From: Mycolicibacterium moriokaense
GTDB taxonomy: Bacteria; Actinomycetota; Actinomycetes; Mycobacteriales; Mycobacteriaceae
DNA: 64,000 nucleotides
Direction: 5' to 3'
NCBI RefSeq assembly: GCF_003347205.1
Contig: NZ_QQBJ01000019.1
Coordinates: 1 to 64,000, forward strand
Shown here: piece by piece, positions 42,472-50,827 of the stretch
Layout of the letters: every line of letters begins with the position of its first letter
Position numbering within the stretch: the first letter of the stretch is position 1
Translations under genes and position numbers: made by a program
Notes under the pieces: model-generated
The model's input: only the letters and a program-made list of their open reading frames with translations
Told to the model about the DNA's origin: nothing
Database searches by the model: none

Positions 42472-44703
42472 TCAGTCCGCAGGAGCGATGTCGACGGGGA
42501 TGCCGTTGAGCACGGCGGTGCCCGACAGCGGGTCCAGCATGTTGCCGTCGTTGAGCTGGTTGACGTTGACGCCCGGCCGTTCCGAGGCCACCCCGAGCCG
42601 GGTGCCCGCGCGGTCGTGACCCCAGCCGTGCGGCAGCGACACCACGCCGCGGCGCATCCCCGGCATCGGTTCGACAGGGGCCAGTAGCTCGCCGCCGGGC
42701 CCCTTGATCTTCGCGGTATCGGCCAGATCCAGCTCGGCGATGTCGTCGGGGTGCATCTGCAACGTGCAGCGGTTGGAGCCGCCGGTCAGCGCGGGCACGT
42801 TGTGCATCCAGCTGTTGTTGGAGCGCAGGTGCCGCCTGCCGATCAGGACGAACCCGTCGGCGCTGCCGCCGAGCGACGCGCGCAGCCGCGCCGCCTCGTC
42901 GACCAACGCCGGCGGCGCGAGTTCGACACGGCCACTGGCTGTTCGGAGAATTTCGGGCAGCCGCGACCGCAGCGGGCCCAGGTCGATGCCGTGCGGCGCG
43001 GCCTTGACCCGCTGCAAGGTCAGACCGTCGGGCTTGGTGCCGAACGCGTCGCCGTAGGGGCCGAGCCGCAGCATCATGTCGAGGCGTCGTTCGTAGCCGG
43101 GGCCGTCGGCGAGCATCGCGGTCAACTCGTCGACCGCGCGGCCGGCCACGGGCGAGTTCGGGTCGGCGGTCTCCTTCGCCAGCGTCGTGGCGATCACCTG
43201 CTCATCCACCAGACCGGGGTCACCGTCGACGCCAACGCCGTAGAGGATCAGGGCGATTCGCGACAGGATCTCCGACTCGCCGGGCCTGCCGTCGGGCGGC
43301 AGCACCGGCGGCGAATAGCGGACGTTGTTGCGCACCGCGAGGTTGTTCAGCGCGAAATCGAAATGCGGGCTCTGCGAGGGCGGCGGTGGCGGCAGGATGA
43401 CGTCGGCGTGCTTGGTGGTCTCGTTGAGGTACGGATCGACAGAAATCATGAAGTCCATGAATCCTCCCCCCAGCGCCTTGTCGAGTCGGTCGCCATCGGG
43501 CGCGGACAGCACGGGGTTGCCCGCGATCGTGATCATCGCCTTGATCTGCCCGTCGCCGGGGGTGTCGATCTCCTCGGCGAGTGCGGCGGCGGGCAGTTCG
43601 GACAGCGCCTCGGGATAGCCGGAGACCCGGCTGTGCCAGCGACCGGTCTTGAAGCCGCGGCCCGGCTTCGGCGGCCGTGGTGCGGGTGCCGCGGCGCCGA
43701 GCGGGAACATCGCGCCCCCGGGCCGGTCGAGGTTGCCGGTCAGCACGTTGATGACGTCGACCAGCCAGCTGCCGAGCGTGCCGAATTCGACTGTCGACGT
43801 GCCGATTCGGCCGTACACCGCGGCGGTCGGGGCCGCGGCGAGTTCGCGGGCCAGCGCCGTGATGTCGCCGGCGGGGACCCCGCAGTAGTCGCTGACGTCC
43901 TCGGGTGAGAACGTCGCGGCGAGGGCGCGGATGTCGTCGACGCCGTTGACGTGCTCGGCGATGCCACCGAGATCCTCGGCGACCAGGCCCTCGTCGAACA
44001 GCACGTGCACGACCGCGAGAAGCAGGGCGCCGTCGGTGCCCGGCCGCGGGGCGATGTGCCGGTCAGCCAGTTCGGCGGTGCGGGTGCGGGCGGGGTCGAT
44101 CACGACGAGCTTGCCGCCGCGCTTTCGCAGCGCCCGCAGCTTGCCGGGGAAGTCGGCGGCGGTGGCCAGGCTGCCGTTGGACACCAGCGGGTTCGCCCCG
44201 ATGATCACCAGGTAGTCGGTGCGGTCCAGGTCCGGCACCGTGAAGGCGACGGGGCTGCCGAACATGTGGCCCAGCGCAACGTGTTTCGGCATCTGGTCCA
44301 GGGTGCTGGCGGAGAACGCCTGATGGGTGCCGAGGCCGCGGATGATCAGCGGCCCGTACAGGCTGCCTGCGACGGTGTGCGCGTTGGGGTTGCCGAGATA
44401 CACGCCGACCGACGCCCCGCCGTGGTCGCGGATGACGTCGCCGAGGCCACTCTGGACCGCGGCGAACGCCTCGTCCCAGCTCGCCGGCGTGAGCACACCG
44501 TCGCGGCGCACCATCGGCTGCGTCAGCCGGTCGGGGTCGTTGTCCAGTTCGGCGAAGCTCGCGCCCTTCGGGCAGATGAAGCCGGCGCTGAAGACGTCGT
44601 CGGCGTCACCGCGGGCCCCGGTGACCCGGCCGTCGGAGATCGTCAGCGTCAGGCCGCAGGTGGCCTCGCAGAGCGGGCAGATGCGCAGGGCGGTCCGATT
44701 CAT
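42472..44703 (-). CDS. Molybdopterin-dependent oxidoreductase
   Basis: The 743-aa protein opens with a [4Fe-4S] motif: C9, C12, C16 and C44 (CPLCEATC...FICPKG). Molybdopterin-oxidoreductase domains follow, with GANPLVSNGSLATAADFPGK, the AGNPVLSAPDG loop and a C-terminal dinucleotide-binding domain (NSWMHNVPALTGGSNRCTLQMHP). It resembles formate dehydrogenase/assimilatory-type enzymes without a Tat signal, so it is cytosolic. No partner subunit gene lies next to it, so the electron acceptor is unknown. It follows a long inverted repeat after hpt on the same strand. Confidence 0.87.
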   Translation of the reverse strand: MNRTALRICPLCEATCGLTLTISDGRVTGARGDADDVFSAGFICPKGASFAELDNDPDRLTQPMVRRDGVLTPASWDEAFAAVQSGLGDVIRDHGGASVGVYLGNPNAHTVAGSLYGPLIIRGLGTHQAFSASTLDQMPKHVALGHMFGSPVAFTVPDLDRTDYLVIIGANPLVSNGSLATAADFPGKLRALRKRGGKLVVIDPARTRTAELADRHIAPRPGTDGALLLAVVHVLFDEGLVAEDLGGIAEHVNGVDDIRALAATFSPEDVSDYCGVPAGDITALARELAAAPTAAVYGRIGTSTVEFGTLGSWLVDVINVLTGNLDRPGGAMFPLGAAAPAPRPPKPGRGFKTGRWHSRVSGYPEALSELPAAALAEEIDTPGDGQIKAMITIAGNPVLSAPDGDRLDKALGGGFMDFMISVDPYLNETTKHADVILPPPPPSQSPHFDFALNNLAVRNNVRYSPPVLPPDGRPGESEILSRIALILYGVGVDGDPGLVDEQVIATTLAKETADPNSPVAGRAVDELTAMLADGPGYERRLDMMLRLGPYGDAFGTKPDGLTLQRVKAAPHGIDLGPLRSRLPEILRTASGRVELAPPALVDEAARLRASLGGSADGFVLIGRRHLRSNNSWMHNVPALTGGSNRCTLQMHPDDIAELDLADTAKIKGPGGELLAPVEPMPGMRRGVVSLPHGWGHDRAGTRLGVASERPGVNVNQLNDGNMLDPLSGTAVLNGIPVDIAPAD

Positions 44704-44716
44704 GTTCCACCTTCCC

Positions 44717-44773
44717 CGATACGGAATTCCGGCACGCCTCTTGTCGCACTTTCGGTGCCGGAATTCCGTATCG
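44717..44773. repeat. Perfect 19-base inverted repeat between hpt and the molybdopterin oxidoreductase
   Basis: CGATACGGAATTCCGGCAC (44717-44735) is matched exactly in reverse complement at 44755-44773, across a 19-base spacer. It starts two bases after the hpt stop and ends 13 bases before the oxidoreductase ATG. It could fold as a terminator for hpt or be a mobile repeat unit; each arm also contains its own GGAATTCC palindrome. Confidence 0.85.
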
Positions 44774-44775
44774 CG

Positions 44776-45360
44776 TCAGAAGTCCTCGTACACCTTCGGG
44801 TCGAGGGTGCCGATGTAGGGCAGGTCGCGATAGCGCTCGGCGTAGTCCAGCCCGTAGCCGACGACGAACTCGTTGGGGATGTCGAAGCCGACGTAGGAGA
44901 TGTCGACGTCGTCGCGAACGGCGTCGGGTTTGCGCATCAGCGTGCACACGCGCAGCGACCGCGGGTGCCGGGTCGCGAGGTTGCGCAGCAGCCAGGACAG
45001 TGTCAGCCCGGAGTCGACGATGTCCTCGACGATCAGCACGTCGCGGTCATTGATGTCGCGGTCCAGGTCCTTGAGGATCCGCACCACGCCCGACGACGAC
45101 GTCGACGAGCCGTAGGAGCTGACCGCCATGAATTCCAGCTGGGTGGGCAGCGGGATGGCCCGGGCCAGGTCGGTGACGAAGAAAACGGCCCCCTTCAGCA
45201 CCGTGACCAGCAGCAGATCCTGGTTGGCCTGCGCGATGGCGTCCCGGTAGTCGTCGCCCACCTGCACACCCAGTTCGCCGACCCGCGCTTGAATCTGTTC
45301 CTCCGACAGCAACACCGACTTGATGTCGCCCGGATACAGCTCCTCAGCAGCCACGTCCAC
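44776..45360 (-). CDS. hpt: Hypoxanthine-guanine phosphoribosyltransferase
   Basis: The protein has the PRPP-binding motif [18 protein letters not shown] and the [13 protein letters not shown] flexible loop, with [21 protein letters not shown] at the C-terminus. It salvages hypoxanthine and guanine to IMP and GMP. With GTG 45360 it has 194 aa. A TTG at 45390 would add ten residues and give the same distance to LYPGD as in M. tuberculosis, so the start is uncertain. It follows tilS by about 40 bases. Confidence 0.93.
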   Translation of the reverse strand: MDVAAEELYPGDIKSVLLSEEQIQARVGELGVQVGDDYRDAIAQANQDLLLVTVLKGAVFFVTDLARAIPLPTQLEFMAVSSYGSSTSSSGVVRILKDLDRDINDRDVLIVEDIVDSGLTLSWLLRNLATRHPRSLRVCTLMRKPDAVRDDVDISYVGFDIPNEFVVGYGLDYAERYRDLPYIGTLDPKVYEDF

Positions 45361-45401
45361 AGCGTGCCATGCCGACGCGTCCTCGACCAACGTGAGTTCG
45401 C

Positions 45402-46373
45402 CTAACGCCCGCCGACGGGCTCGCGATACAGCGTCAGCATGCCCTCGCGGCGGCCCGCGAACAGCCGCTCGCTGCGCAGCGCGGAGCCGACCGCGACGCC
45501 CCCCTGCCCGCGCCAGTCGGTGACCAGGGTGTCGATGCAGCGGATCTGTTTGTCGGTCAGGCCGACGGCGCCGCCCGCCAGCAGCCAGCTGCGGATCACC
45601 CTGCGCCGGACCGCCTCCGGCAGCATGCTCAACCGGCCGGTGTCCAGGCCGTCGCCGACGGACGCTCCCGCCAGCGCCCACCGGGCCAGGTCGTCGAGCG
45701 TCTCGGTGTCCTCGCGCAGCGCCGTCGCGGTGCGGGCCAGCGCCTCGGCGACGCCGCCGCCGAGAACCTCCTCGAGCAGCGGCAGCACCTCGGCGCGCAG
45801 CCGGGCGCGGGTGTAGCGGGGGTCGGCGTTGTGCGGGTCTTGCCACGGTTCGATGCCCAACTCGTCGCAGGCCTGATGGGTGACGGTGCGCCGCACGCCC
45901 AGCAGCGGCCGGCACCACGGCGGATCGTGGGGCCGCATGCCGGCGATCGAGCGGGGCCCGGATCCGCGGCCGAGCCCCAGCAGCACCGTTTCGGCCTGGT
46001 CGTCAAGGGTGTGCGCGAGCAGCACCGGGGCGTCGGCGCGGGCGGCGTCCAGCGCGCGGTAGCGGGCCGTGCGGGCGGCGGCTTCCGGACCACCCGTGCT
46101 GCCGACGTCCACGCAAAGCACCTGCGCGTCAACGCAACCGAGTGCCCGCGCATGCTCTGCTGCGGTCGCCGCGACGCGGTCGGAATCGGCCTGCAGTCGG
46201 TGGTCGACGATCAGGGCCGTCGTCGGCCTGACCTTCGCGGCCACCGCAGTCAGCGCCAGCGAATCAGGGCCACCGGACAGCGCGACGCACCAGCGGTCGG
46301 CCGCGGCGGTGTAGCGCAGGCCGAACGTCGACACGGCGGCCCGCAGTGTGCTCAGAGCACTCTGTCGATCCAT
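45402..46373 (-). CDS. tilS: tRNA(Ile)-lysidine synthetase
   Basis: The 323-aa protein has the PP-loop SGGPDSLAL ([17 protein letters not shown]) and the family motifs [12 protein letters not shown] and [14 protein letters not shown]. It converts C34 of the AUA-reading tRNA-Ile to lysidine and is usually essential. Its start overlaps the metalloprotease stop by 22 bases. The C-terminal domain is short, as in other actinobacteria. Confidence 0.94.
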   Translation of the reverse strand: MDRQSALSTLRAAVSTFGLRYTAAADRWCVALSGGPDSLALTAVAAKVRPTTALIVDHRLQADSDRVAATAAEHARALGCVDAQVLCVDVGSTGGPEAAARTARYRALDAARADAPVLLAHTLDDQAETVLLGLGRGSGPRSIAGMRPHDPPWCRPLLGVRRTVTHQACDELGIEPWQDPHNADPRYTRARLRAEVLPLLEEVLGGGVAEALARTATALREDTETLDDLARWALAGASVGDGLDTGRLSMLPEAVRRRVIRSWLLAGGAVGLTDKQIRCIDTLVTDWRGQGGVAVGSALRSERLFAGRREGMLTLYREPVGGR

Positions 46374-47401
46374 CGCTGCGGCTCTTCGATTTCCGTTGGC
46401 AGCGGCAAGGTTTCGGGCCCGGTCCAGATGGCGTTGAACCGCGCCATCCCGACCCGCTCGACGACGTGGTCGACGAACGCCTTACCGCGGGTGTACTGGC
46501 TCATCTTGGCGTCGATGCCCAGCAGCGCGCGCATCAGCCGTTGCAGCGGCGGCTGCTTGCGGTGGCGTCGCTCGTTGAACCGGCGCCGAATCATCACCAC
46601 CGACGGCACCACGGCGGGCCCGACGGCGTCCATCACGTGGTCGGCGTGGCCTTCCAGCAGCGTGCCCAGCACCAGCAACCGGTCGAGGGCCTGCTGTTGC
46701 GGCTCGGACTGCACGGCGCGCAGCACCCCGAGCACGCCTGTCGAATTCGGTTCGGCCGCAACACCGTCGCGCCGATCCCTGATCAGGCCGGCCAACCGGC
46801 CGATCACCTCGGTGACGTCCTCGCCCGACTCCTCGGTCAGAACCGCCAGCGCATTCGACATGTGGTCGGCCAGCCACGGGTTGGCGCGGAACTGCACCCG
46901 GTGGGTCACCTCGTGCAGGCACACCCACAGCCGGAAGTCGGCGGGCGCCACCCGAAGCTGTCGCTCCACCGCGATCACGTTGGGATACACCAGAAGCAGT
47001 TCCCCGCCGTTGTCCCCGAACGGGTCGTACTGGCCGAGGATGCCCGACGAGACGAACGCCAGCACCGCGCCCGTCTGCGCGCCGGTGATGCGGCCGGTGA
47101 TGAAGTTCGGCTTGTCGCCGTTGCTTCCGCCGGTCATCGTGCGCATCGACCGCGAGGCCGCCGTGATCCACTCGGTGCGATCCACGATGCGGGCCTCGGG
47201 GATCTCGCCGCCCTCGTTGAGGCCGGTCACCTCCCGCACCGGCATCTCGGCGCGCAGCGACGCGCCGGCCAACTGCTCGATCGCCTGGCGCCGGGTGTAG
47301 TCCGTGGCCGCGGGGCCGGGCCGGGCCAGCTTGGCGCCGACGGTCGCGGCGAATCCCCAGTCGACGGTGCGGCCGACGGTGACTTTGGTCGATTTAGTCA
47401 T
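46352..47401 (-). CDS. Zinc-dependent metalloprotease, DUF2342 family (Rv3626c-like)
   Basis: The 349-aa protein has a zincin HExxH site, LHEVTHRVQF (His163, Glu164, His167), and conserved NPWLADHMSNAL and EGHADHVMDAVGP, where EGHAD may supply a third ligand. It belongs to an actinobacterial family sometimes labelled 'coenzyme F420 biosynthesis associated'. No signal peptide or membrane helix is visible. It lies between dacB and tilS, as Rv3626c does. The substrate is unknown. Confidence 0.87.
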   Translation of the reverse strand: MTKSTKVTVGRTVDWGFAATVGAKLARPGPAATDYTRRQAIEQLAGASLRAEMPVREVTGLNEGGEIPEARIVDRTEWITAASRSMRTMTGGSNGDKPNFITGRITGAQTGAVLAFVSSGILGQYDPFGDNGGELLLVYPNVIAVERQLRVAPADFRLWVCLHEVTHRVQFRANPWLADHMSNALAVLTEESGEDVTEVIGRLAGLIRDRRDGVAAEPNSTGVLGVLRAVQSEPQQQALDRLLVLGTLLEGHADHVMDAVGPAVVPSVVMIRRRFNERRHRKQPPLQRLMRALLGIDAKMSQYTRGKAFVDHVVERVGMARFNAIWTGPETLPLPTEIEEPQRWIDRVL

Positions 47402-47407
47402 GAGCCC

Positions 47408-48787
47408 TCATGACCCGCATCCGCATGACCGCAAGGTCGCGGCGAAGGCGTCGATGGCGGTGCGGCCGGTCGGGCCAGCATTGTTGGACATCAGCGCGAA
47501 GGTCAGCACCCGGCCGCTGGCGTCGGTGACGATGCCGACAAGGGTGTTGGTGCCCGTCAACGACCCGGTCTTGGCGCGCAGCCAACCCAGCGACGAGCGG
47601 CCGGCGTCGGTGTCGATGAACCGGTTCGATAGCGTGCCGCTGCCGCCCGCGATGGGCAGCAGGTCCAGCAGCGGCCGCAGCGTCGGGTGGTGGGGGCCCG
47701 CGGCGGCGCCGACGGCCCCGTCGAGCGTATCGGCGGTCAGCCGGTCGTCGACGGACAGGCCGCTGCAGTCCACCAGATGCGATCCGCCGGTGTCGATCTC
47801 GGCCGACTCCAGTTCGCCGAGCACCGCGCGAACCGAGCCGTCGAAGCTCTGCGGCTGCCCCTTCGCGGCGGCGACCTCCCTGCCGATCGACTCGGCCATC
47901 ACGTTGTCGGAGTTGTTCATCATCTCGCGCAGCCGATCGATCAGCGGCGGCGACTGCACCGACGCGATCTCCTGGCCATCGAACGCCGACGGCAGCACAG
48001 TGACCGTGGCCGGGTCGACGCGCAGCGCGACTGCCAGCGCGCGGCCCGCGTCCAGCGCAGGCGTCGTCGACCGGGCCGAGTCGACGCTGACGGGCTGGGT
48101 GCGACCGGCGTCGAGCATCACCGCTTCCATCGGGGCGATGTCGCCGCCGTCAATGTCGAGCGGATCCCAGCCGGGCGCCATCGTCGGCCCGCTGAAGGCG
48201 CTGACGTCGACCTGCACGGCCGTCACCCTGGTGCCGCTCTGCCGCACCTGGTCTGCCAGATCGCTGATCCGCGCGGCGTCGTGATACCAGGTGTCCTGCC
48301 CCTTGGGGGCGGCCGACAGCGTCGGGTCGCCGCCGCCCTTGAGCACGACCACACCGGGGCGCCGGTCCGACGCCAGCACCGTCGTGGTGAGCCGCGCGTC
48401 GCGGTCCAGACCGAGCAGCGCCGCCGACGTCGTCAACACCTTGGTCACCGACGCCGGCTGCATCGGGATGTTCGCCCCCTGCGCCCACAACTGCTTGCCG
48501 GTGACGGCGTCGGCGATCCGGCCGGTGAAGATGCCGAGGTTCGGGTCGGCCAGCGTCATGGCCAGGGTCGCGGCCAGCCTGTCGGGGGCCGGCGTGCCCG
48601 CGGAGTCGGACACCGGCGTGATACCGGGGTCGGCGGTGGCGGGCGCGGGAGCAGGCGCAATCGCCTCGGCGTCGCTGGAGTGGCTACCGCGCAGCAACGC
48701 CGCGACCACCACGACGAGGGCGACAATCAGCACCACGGCCAACCCGATCACTACGTGGGTGGACCGTCGCCACTGGGCGGGACGCAT
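47408..48787 (-). CDS. dacB: D-alanyl-D-alanine carboxypeptidase/endopeptidase (PBP4 type)
   Basis: The 459-aa protein has an N-terminal membrane anchor (about 11-32) and an Ala/Pro linker. The penicillin-binding fold shows SVTK (S113-K116), the SDN motif (NSDNVMAES) and KTG (KTGSLTGT). It trims peptidoglycan stem peptides outside the membrane. A strong ribosome site AGGAGGAG precedes the ATG, and a TACCCT -10 candidate lies at 48816-48821. It matches Rv3627c and is divergent from ppa. Confidence 0.94.
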   Translation of the reverse strand: MRPAQWRRSTHVVIGLAVVLIVALVVVVAALLRGSHSSDAEAIAPAPAPATADPGITPVSDSAGTPAPDRLAATLAMTLADPNLGIFTGRIADAVTGKQLWAQGANIPMQPASVTKVLTTSAALLGLDRDARLTTTVLASDRRPGVVVLKGGGDPTLSAAPKGQDTWYHDAARISDLADQVRQSGTRVTAVQVDVSAFSGPTMAPGWDPLDIDGGDIAPMEAVMLDAGRTQPVSVDSARSTTPALDAGRALAVALRVDPATVTVLPSAFDGQEIASVQSPPLIDRLREMMNNSDNVMAESIGREVAAAKGQPQSFDGSVRAVLGELESAEIDTGGSHLVDCSGLSVDDRLTADTLDGAVGAAAGPHHPTLRPLLDLLPIAGGSGTLSNRFIDTDAGRSSLGWLRAKTGSLTGTNTLVGIVTDASGRVLTFALMSNNAGPTGRTAIDAFAATLRSCGCGS

Positions 48788-48871
48788 GCTCCTCCTGACT
48801 CTGGCCTGCTAAAGCAGGGTATCGGCTGCTTGGAAGCCCGAGGTCAGCGACGGTGGCGCAGGCGGCTGGAT

Positions 48872-48877
48872 TAGGGT
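48872..48877 (+). promoter_or_regulatory. Candidate ppa -10 box
   Basis: TAGGGT stands 45 bases before the ppa GTG, which would leave a ~39-base leader containing the GAGGAGCC ribosome site. Confidence 0.3.
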
Positions 48878-48922
48878 GACGTCGTCCCATAACCGGCAAG
48901 CACAAGACGAGGAGCCACGACG

Positions 48923-49411
48923 GTGGAGTTCGACGTAGTCATCGAGATCCCGAAGGGCTCGCGCAACAAGTACGAGGTCGATCACGACTCGGGCCGGGTC
49001 AAGCTCGACCGCTACCTCTACACGGCGTTCGGATATCCGACCGACTACGGCTTCATCGAGAACACCCTCGGCGAGGACGGCGACCCGCTCGACGCGCTGG
49101 TGCTGCTGCCCGAGTCGGTGTTCCCTGGCTGCATCGTCGAGGCACGACCGGTGGCCATGTTCAAGATGACCGACGAGGCCGGCGGCGACGACAAGGTGTT
49201 GTGCGTCCCCGCAGGCGACGGGCGCTGGGACCACATCAAGGACGTCGGCGACGTGCCGAGCGCCGAACTCGAGGCGATCAAGCACTTCTTCGTCCACTAC
49301 AAGGACCTGGAACCGGGCAAGTACGTGAAGGCCGCCGACTGGGCCGGCCGCGAGGAAGCCGAAGCCGAGGTCAACCGGTCGATCGAGCGATTCAAAACCG
49401 ACGGCCACTGA
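48923..49411 (+). CDS. ppa: Inorganic pyrophosphatase (family I)
   Basis: The 162-aa protein has the soluble family I signature: [41 protein letters not shown] and [11 protein letters not shown]. It hydrolyses pyrophosphate with magnesium. The GTG start has a GAGGAG ribosome site nearby. It matches Rv3628. Confidence 0.97.
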   Translation: MEFDVVIEIPKGSRNKYEVDHDSGRVKLDRYLYTAFGYPTDYGFIENTLGEDGDPLDALVLLPESVFPGCIVEARPVAMFKMTDEAGGDDKVLCVPAGDGRWDHIKDVGDVPSAELEAIKHFFVHYKDLEPGKYVKAADWAGREEAEAEVNRSIERFKTDGH

Positions 49412-49505
49412 CCTCGGTCGGCGTGCGTCGCACCCCGGAGTTTTCTTCGCTGTAACACGGCGTAACGCCGGCGTGCCATGACGCTCGCATCATGATGGTG
49501 TGTTC

Positions 49506-50021
49506 ATGCATCAGGGCATTGGGTTGGACGTGTTCAACGACATGCCGATGCGACGCGCCGTGCACGCGGTCTACGAATGTTGCTACAGCGTGCCGTTGGC
49601 CGCCGACGTCGCCCGCGGGCGCCCGTACGCGGATCACGATTCGCTGTTCCGGCAGGCCGACCGCTCACTGTTCGGGCTCGCCGAGGAGTCGGTCGACTCG
49701 ATCCTGCAGGCCTACCCGGACGTGGGGCGCAGGCCCGGCAGCGAGAAGTCGGCGGCCGAGTGCTGCGCCATCTGGGACGACCGCGCCGAGGTGATGGACC
49801 AACTCGCCGTGGCGTCGAAGAAGTACCTGGACCACTTCGGCTTCGGTTTCGTGATGTTCATCAACGGCTACTGCGCCTCCGACGTGCTGGCGACCATGAG
49901 CGACCGCCTGATGAACGACGTCGAGACCGAGCGCAAGATCGTCCGCAACGAGCTGGCCCGGATCAACCGCACCCGGCTGGAACGCATGCTGGGCCCCGAG
50001 GGCGGCTACGACAACTGGTGA
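49506..50021 (+). CDS. OHCU decarboxylase-like protein with altered catalytic site
   Basis: The 171-aa protein follows the 2-oxo-4-hydroxy-4-carboxy-5-ureidoimidazoline decarboxylase fold. It has FNDMPMRRAVHAVYECCYS, LFRQADRSLFGL, GSEKSAAECCAIW and the C-terminal FGFGFVMFINGYCASDVLATMSDRL. The catalytic histidine, normally in an AHPxLG motif, is replaced by Tyr70 (QAYPDVGRRPG). No uricase or allantoinase gene is nearby, so a urate-pathway role is doubtful. The start could also be GTG 49500. Confidence 0.72.
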   Translation: MHQGIGLDVFNDMPMRRAVHAVYECCYSVPLAADVARGRPYADHDSLFRQADRSLFGLAEESVDSILQAYPDVGRRPGSEKSAAECCAIWDDRAEVMDQLAVASKKYLDHFGFGFVMFINGYCASDVLATMSDRLMNDVETERKIVRNELARINRTRLERMLGPEGGYDNW

Positions 50022-50069
50022 CACCTGGGGATCGCCGCCTGATTTCCTGACGGTGGCATGCTGGGGCGT

Positions 50070-50762
50070 GTGGCTCCTATGCTCCAATTCGCAGGCCACT
50101 TCTGGTGGCTGATCTTTCCGCTCGGCGGCATGATCGGCGGCGGGGTGCGGGCGGTCGCCGCCGCCAATGAGCGCCGCGCCGACCGCAGGCTCGAGCGCTA
50201 CCGGATCAAGCAGCAGACCAAGATCGCCGTCGCCGAGGCCGAAGGCCGCTCCCGCAGCAACGAGCTCAAGCACCGCCGCGAGCTGAAGAAGGTCCTCGAC
50301 GCGCACGGCCGCACCGATGCGCGCTGGCTGGAGTACGAGATCGACGTCGCGAAGCTTCTCGACTTCCCGTTGATGACCGACATGCGCAGCCCGTTGACGA
50401 TGGAGTTCCACAAGGCGCGCCGGCGTGCGGATCTGCTGCGGCCCGAGCGCGCCGAGGATCTCGACGGCGACCGCGAGGCGCAGCTGGAGTACCGCGATGC
50501 CGTGCACGACTACGTGACCGCGTTCGACGTCGCCGAGGCCGAGGCGATCCGGTTGCGTCGCAGCACCTTCTCCGACGAGGACCAGCAGCGCATCGCGCGC
50601 GCCCAAAGCCTGCTGCGGCTCGCCGAGGACGACGGCGCGACGCCACAGGAGCGGCAGAACGCCTACACCCGGGCCAGGGCCGAGCTCGACGGCATCCTCG
50701 CGCTGCCCGCGGCCACCAGGGCCGGCATCGAGCGCAAGCTCGCCGGAGAGCTCGAGGCGTAG
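50070..50762 (+). CDS. Membrane-anchored coiled-coil protein, unknown function
   Basis: The ~230-aa product begins with a membrane helix (LQFAGHFWWLIFPLGGMIGGGVRA). A long charged, helix-rich region follows (ERRADRRLERYRIKQQTKIAVAEAE...), with strongly alternating Glu/Arg/Lys and Ala. I do not recognise a family; it looks like a scaffold or cell-surface coiled-coil protein. The start may be GTG 50070, which has CATGCT seven bases before it, or ATG 50079. It precedes the large synthetase gene by about 65 bases but the latter has its own promoter. Confidence 0.68.
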   Translation: MAPMLQFAGHFWWLIFPLGGMIGGGVRAVAAANERRADRRLERYRIKQQTKIAVAEAEGRSRSNELKHRRELKKVLDAHGRTDARWLEYEIDVAKLLDFPLMTDMRSPLTMEFHKARRRADLLRPERAEDLDGDREAQLEYRDAVHDYVTAFDVAEAEAIRLRRSTFSDEDQQRIARAQSLLRLAEDDGATPQERQNAYTRARAELDGILALPAATRAGIERKLAGELEA

Positions 50763-50815
50763 CCGTTCTCGTCACACGTCGCGTCAGGCGCACACGCGCA
50801 AGCGCTCGCGCTTAG

Positions 50816-50821
50816 TAGTTT
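50816..50821 (+). promoter_or_regulatory. Leaderless-type -10 box for the Pls/PosA-type synthetase operon
   Basis: TAGTTT is followed by GTAGGC and the GTG at 50828. A 5-base-arm inverted repeat AAGCG-CTCG-CGCTT (50800-50813) sits just upstream of the -10 box, where a repressor would block polymerase. Confidence 0.55.
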
Positions 50822-50827
50822 GTAGGC

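Noticed and set aside
48805-48818. CCTGCT-AA-AGCAGG inverted repeat before dacB
   Set aside because: It is short and falls in the probable dacB leader; too weak to call an operator.
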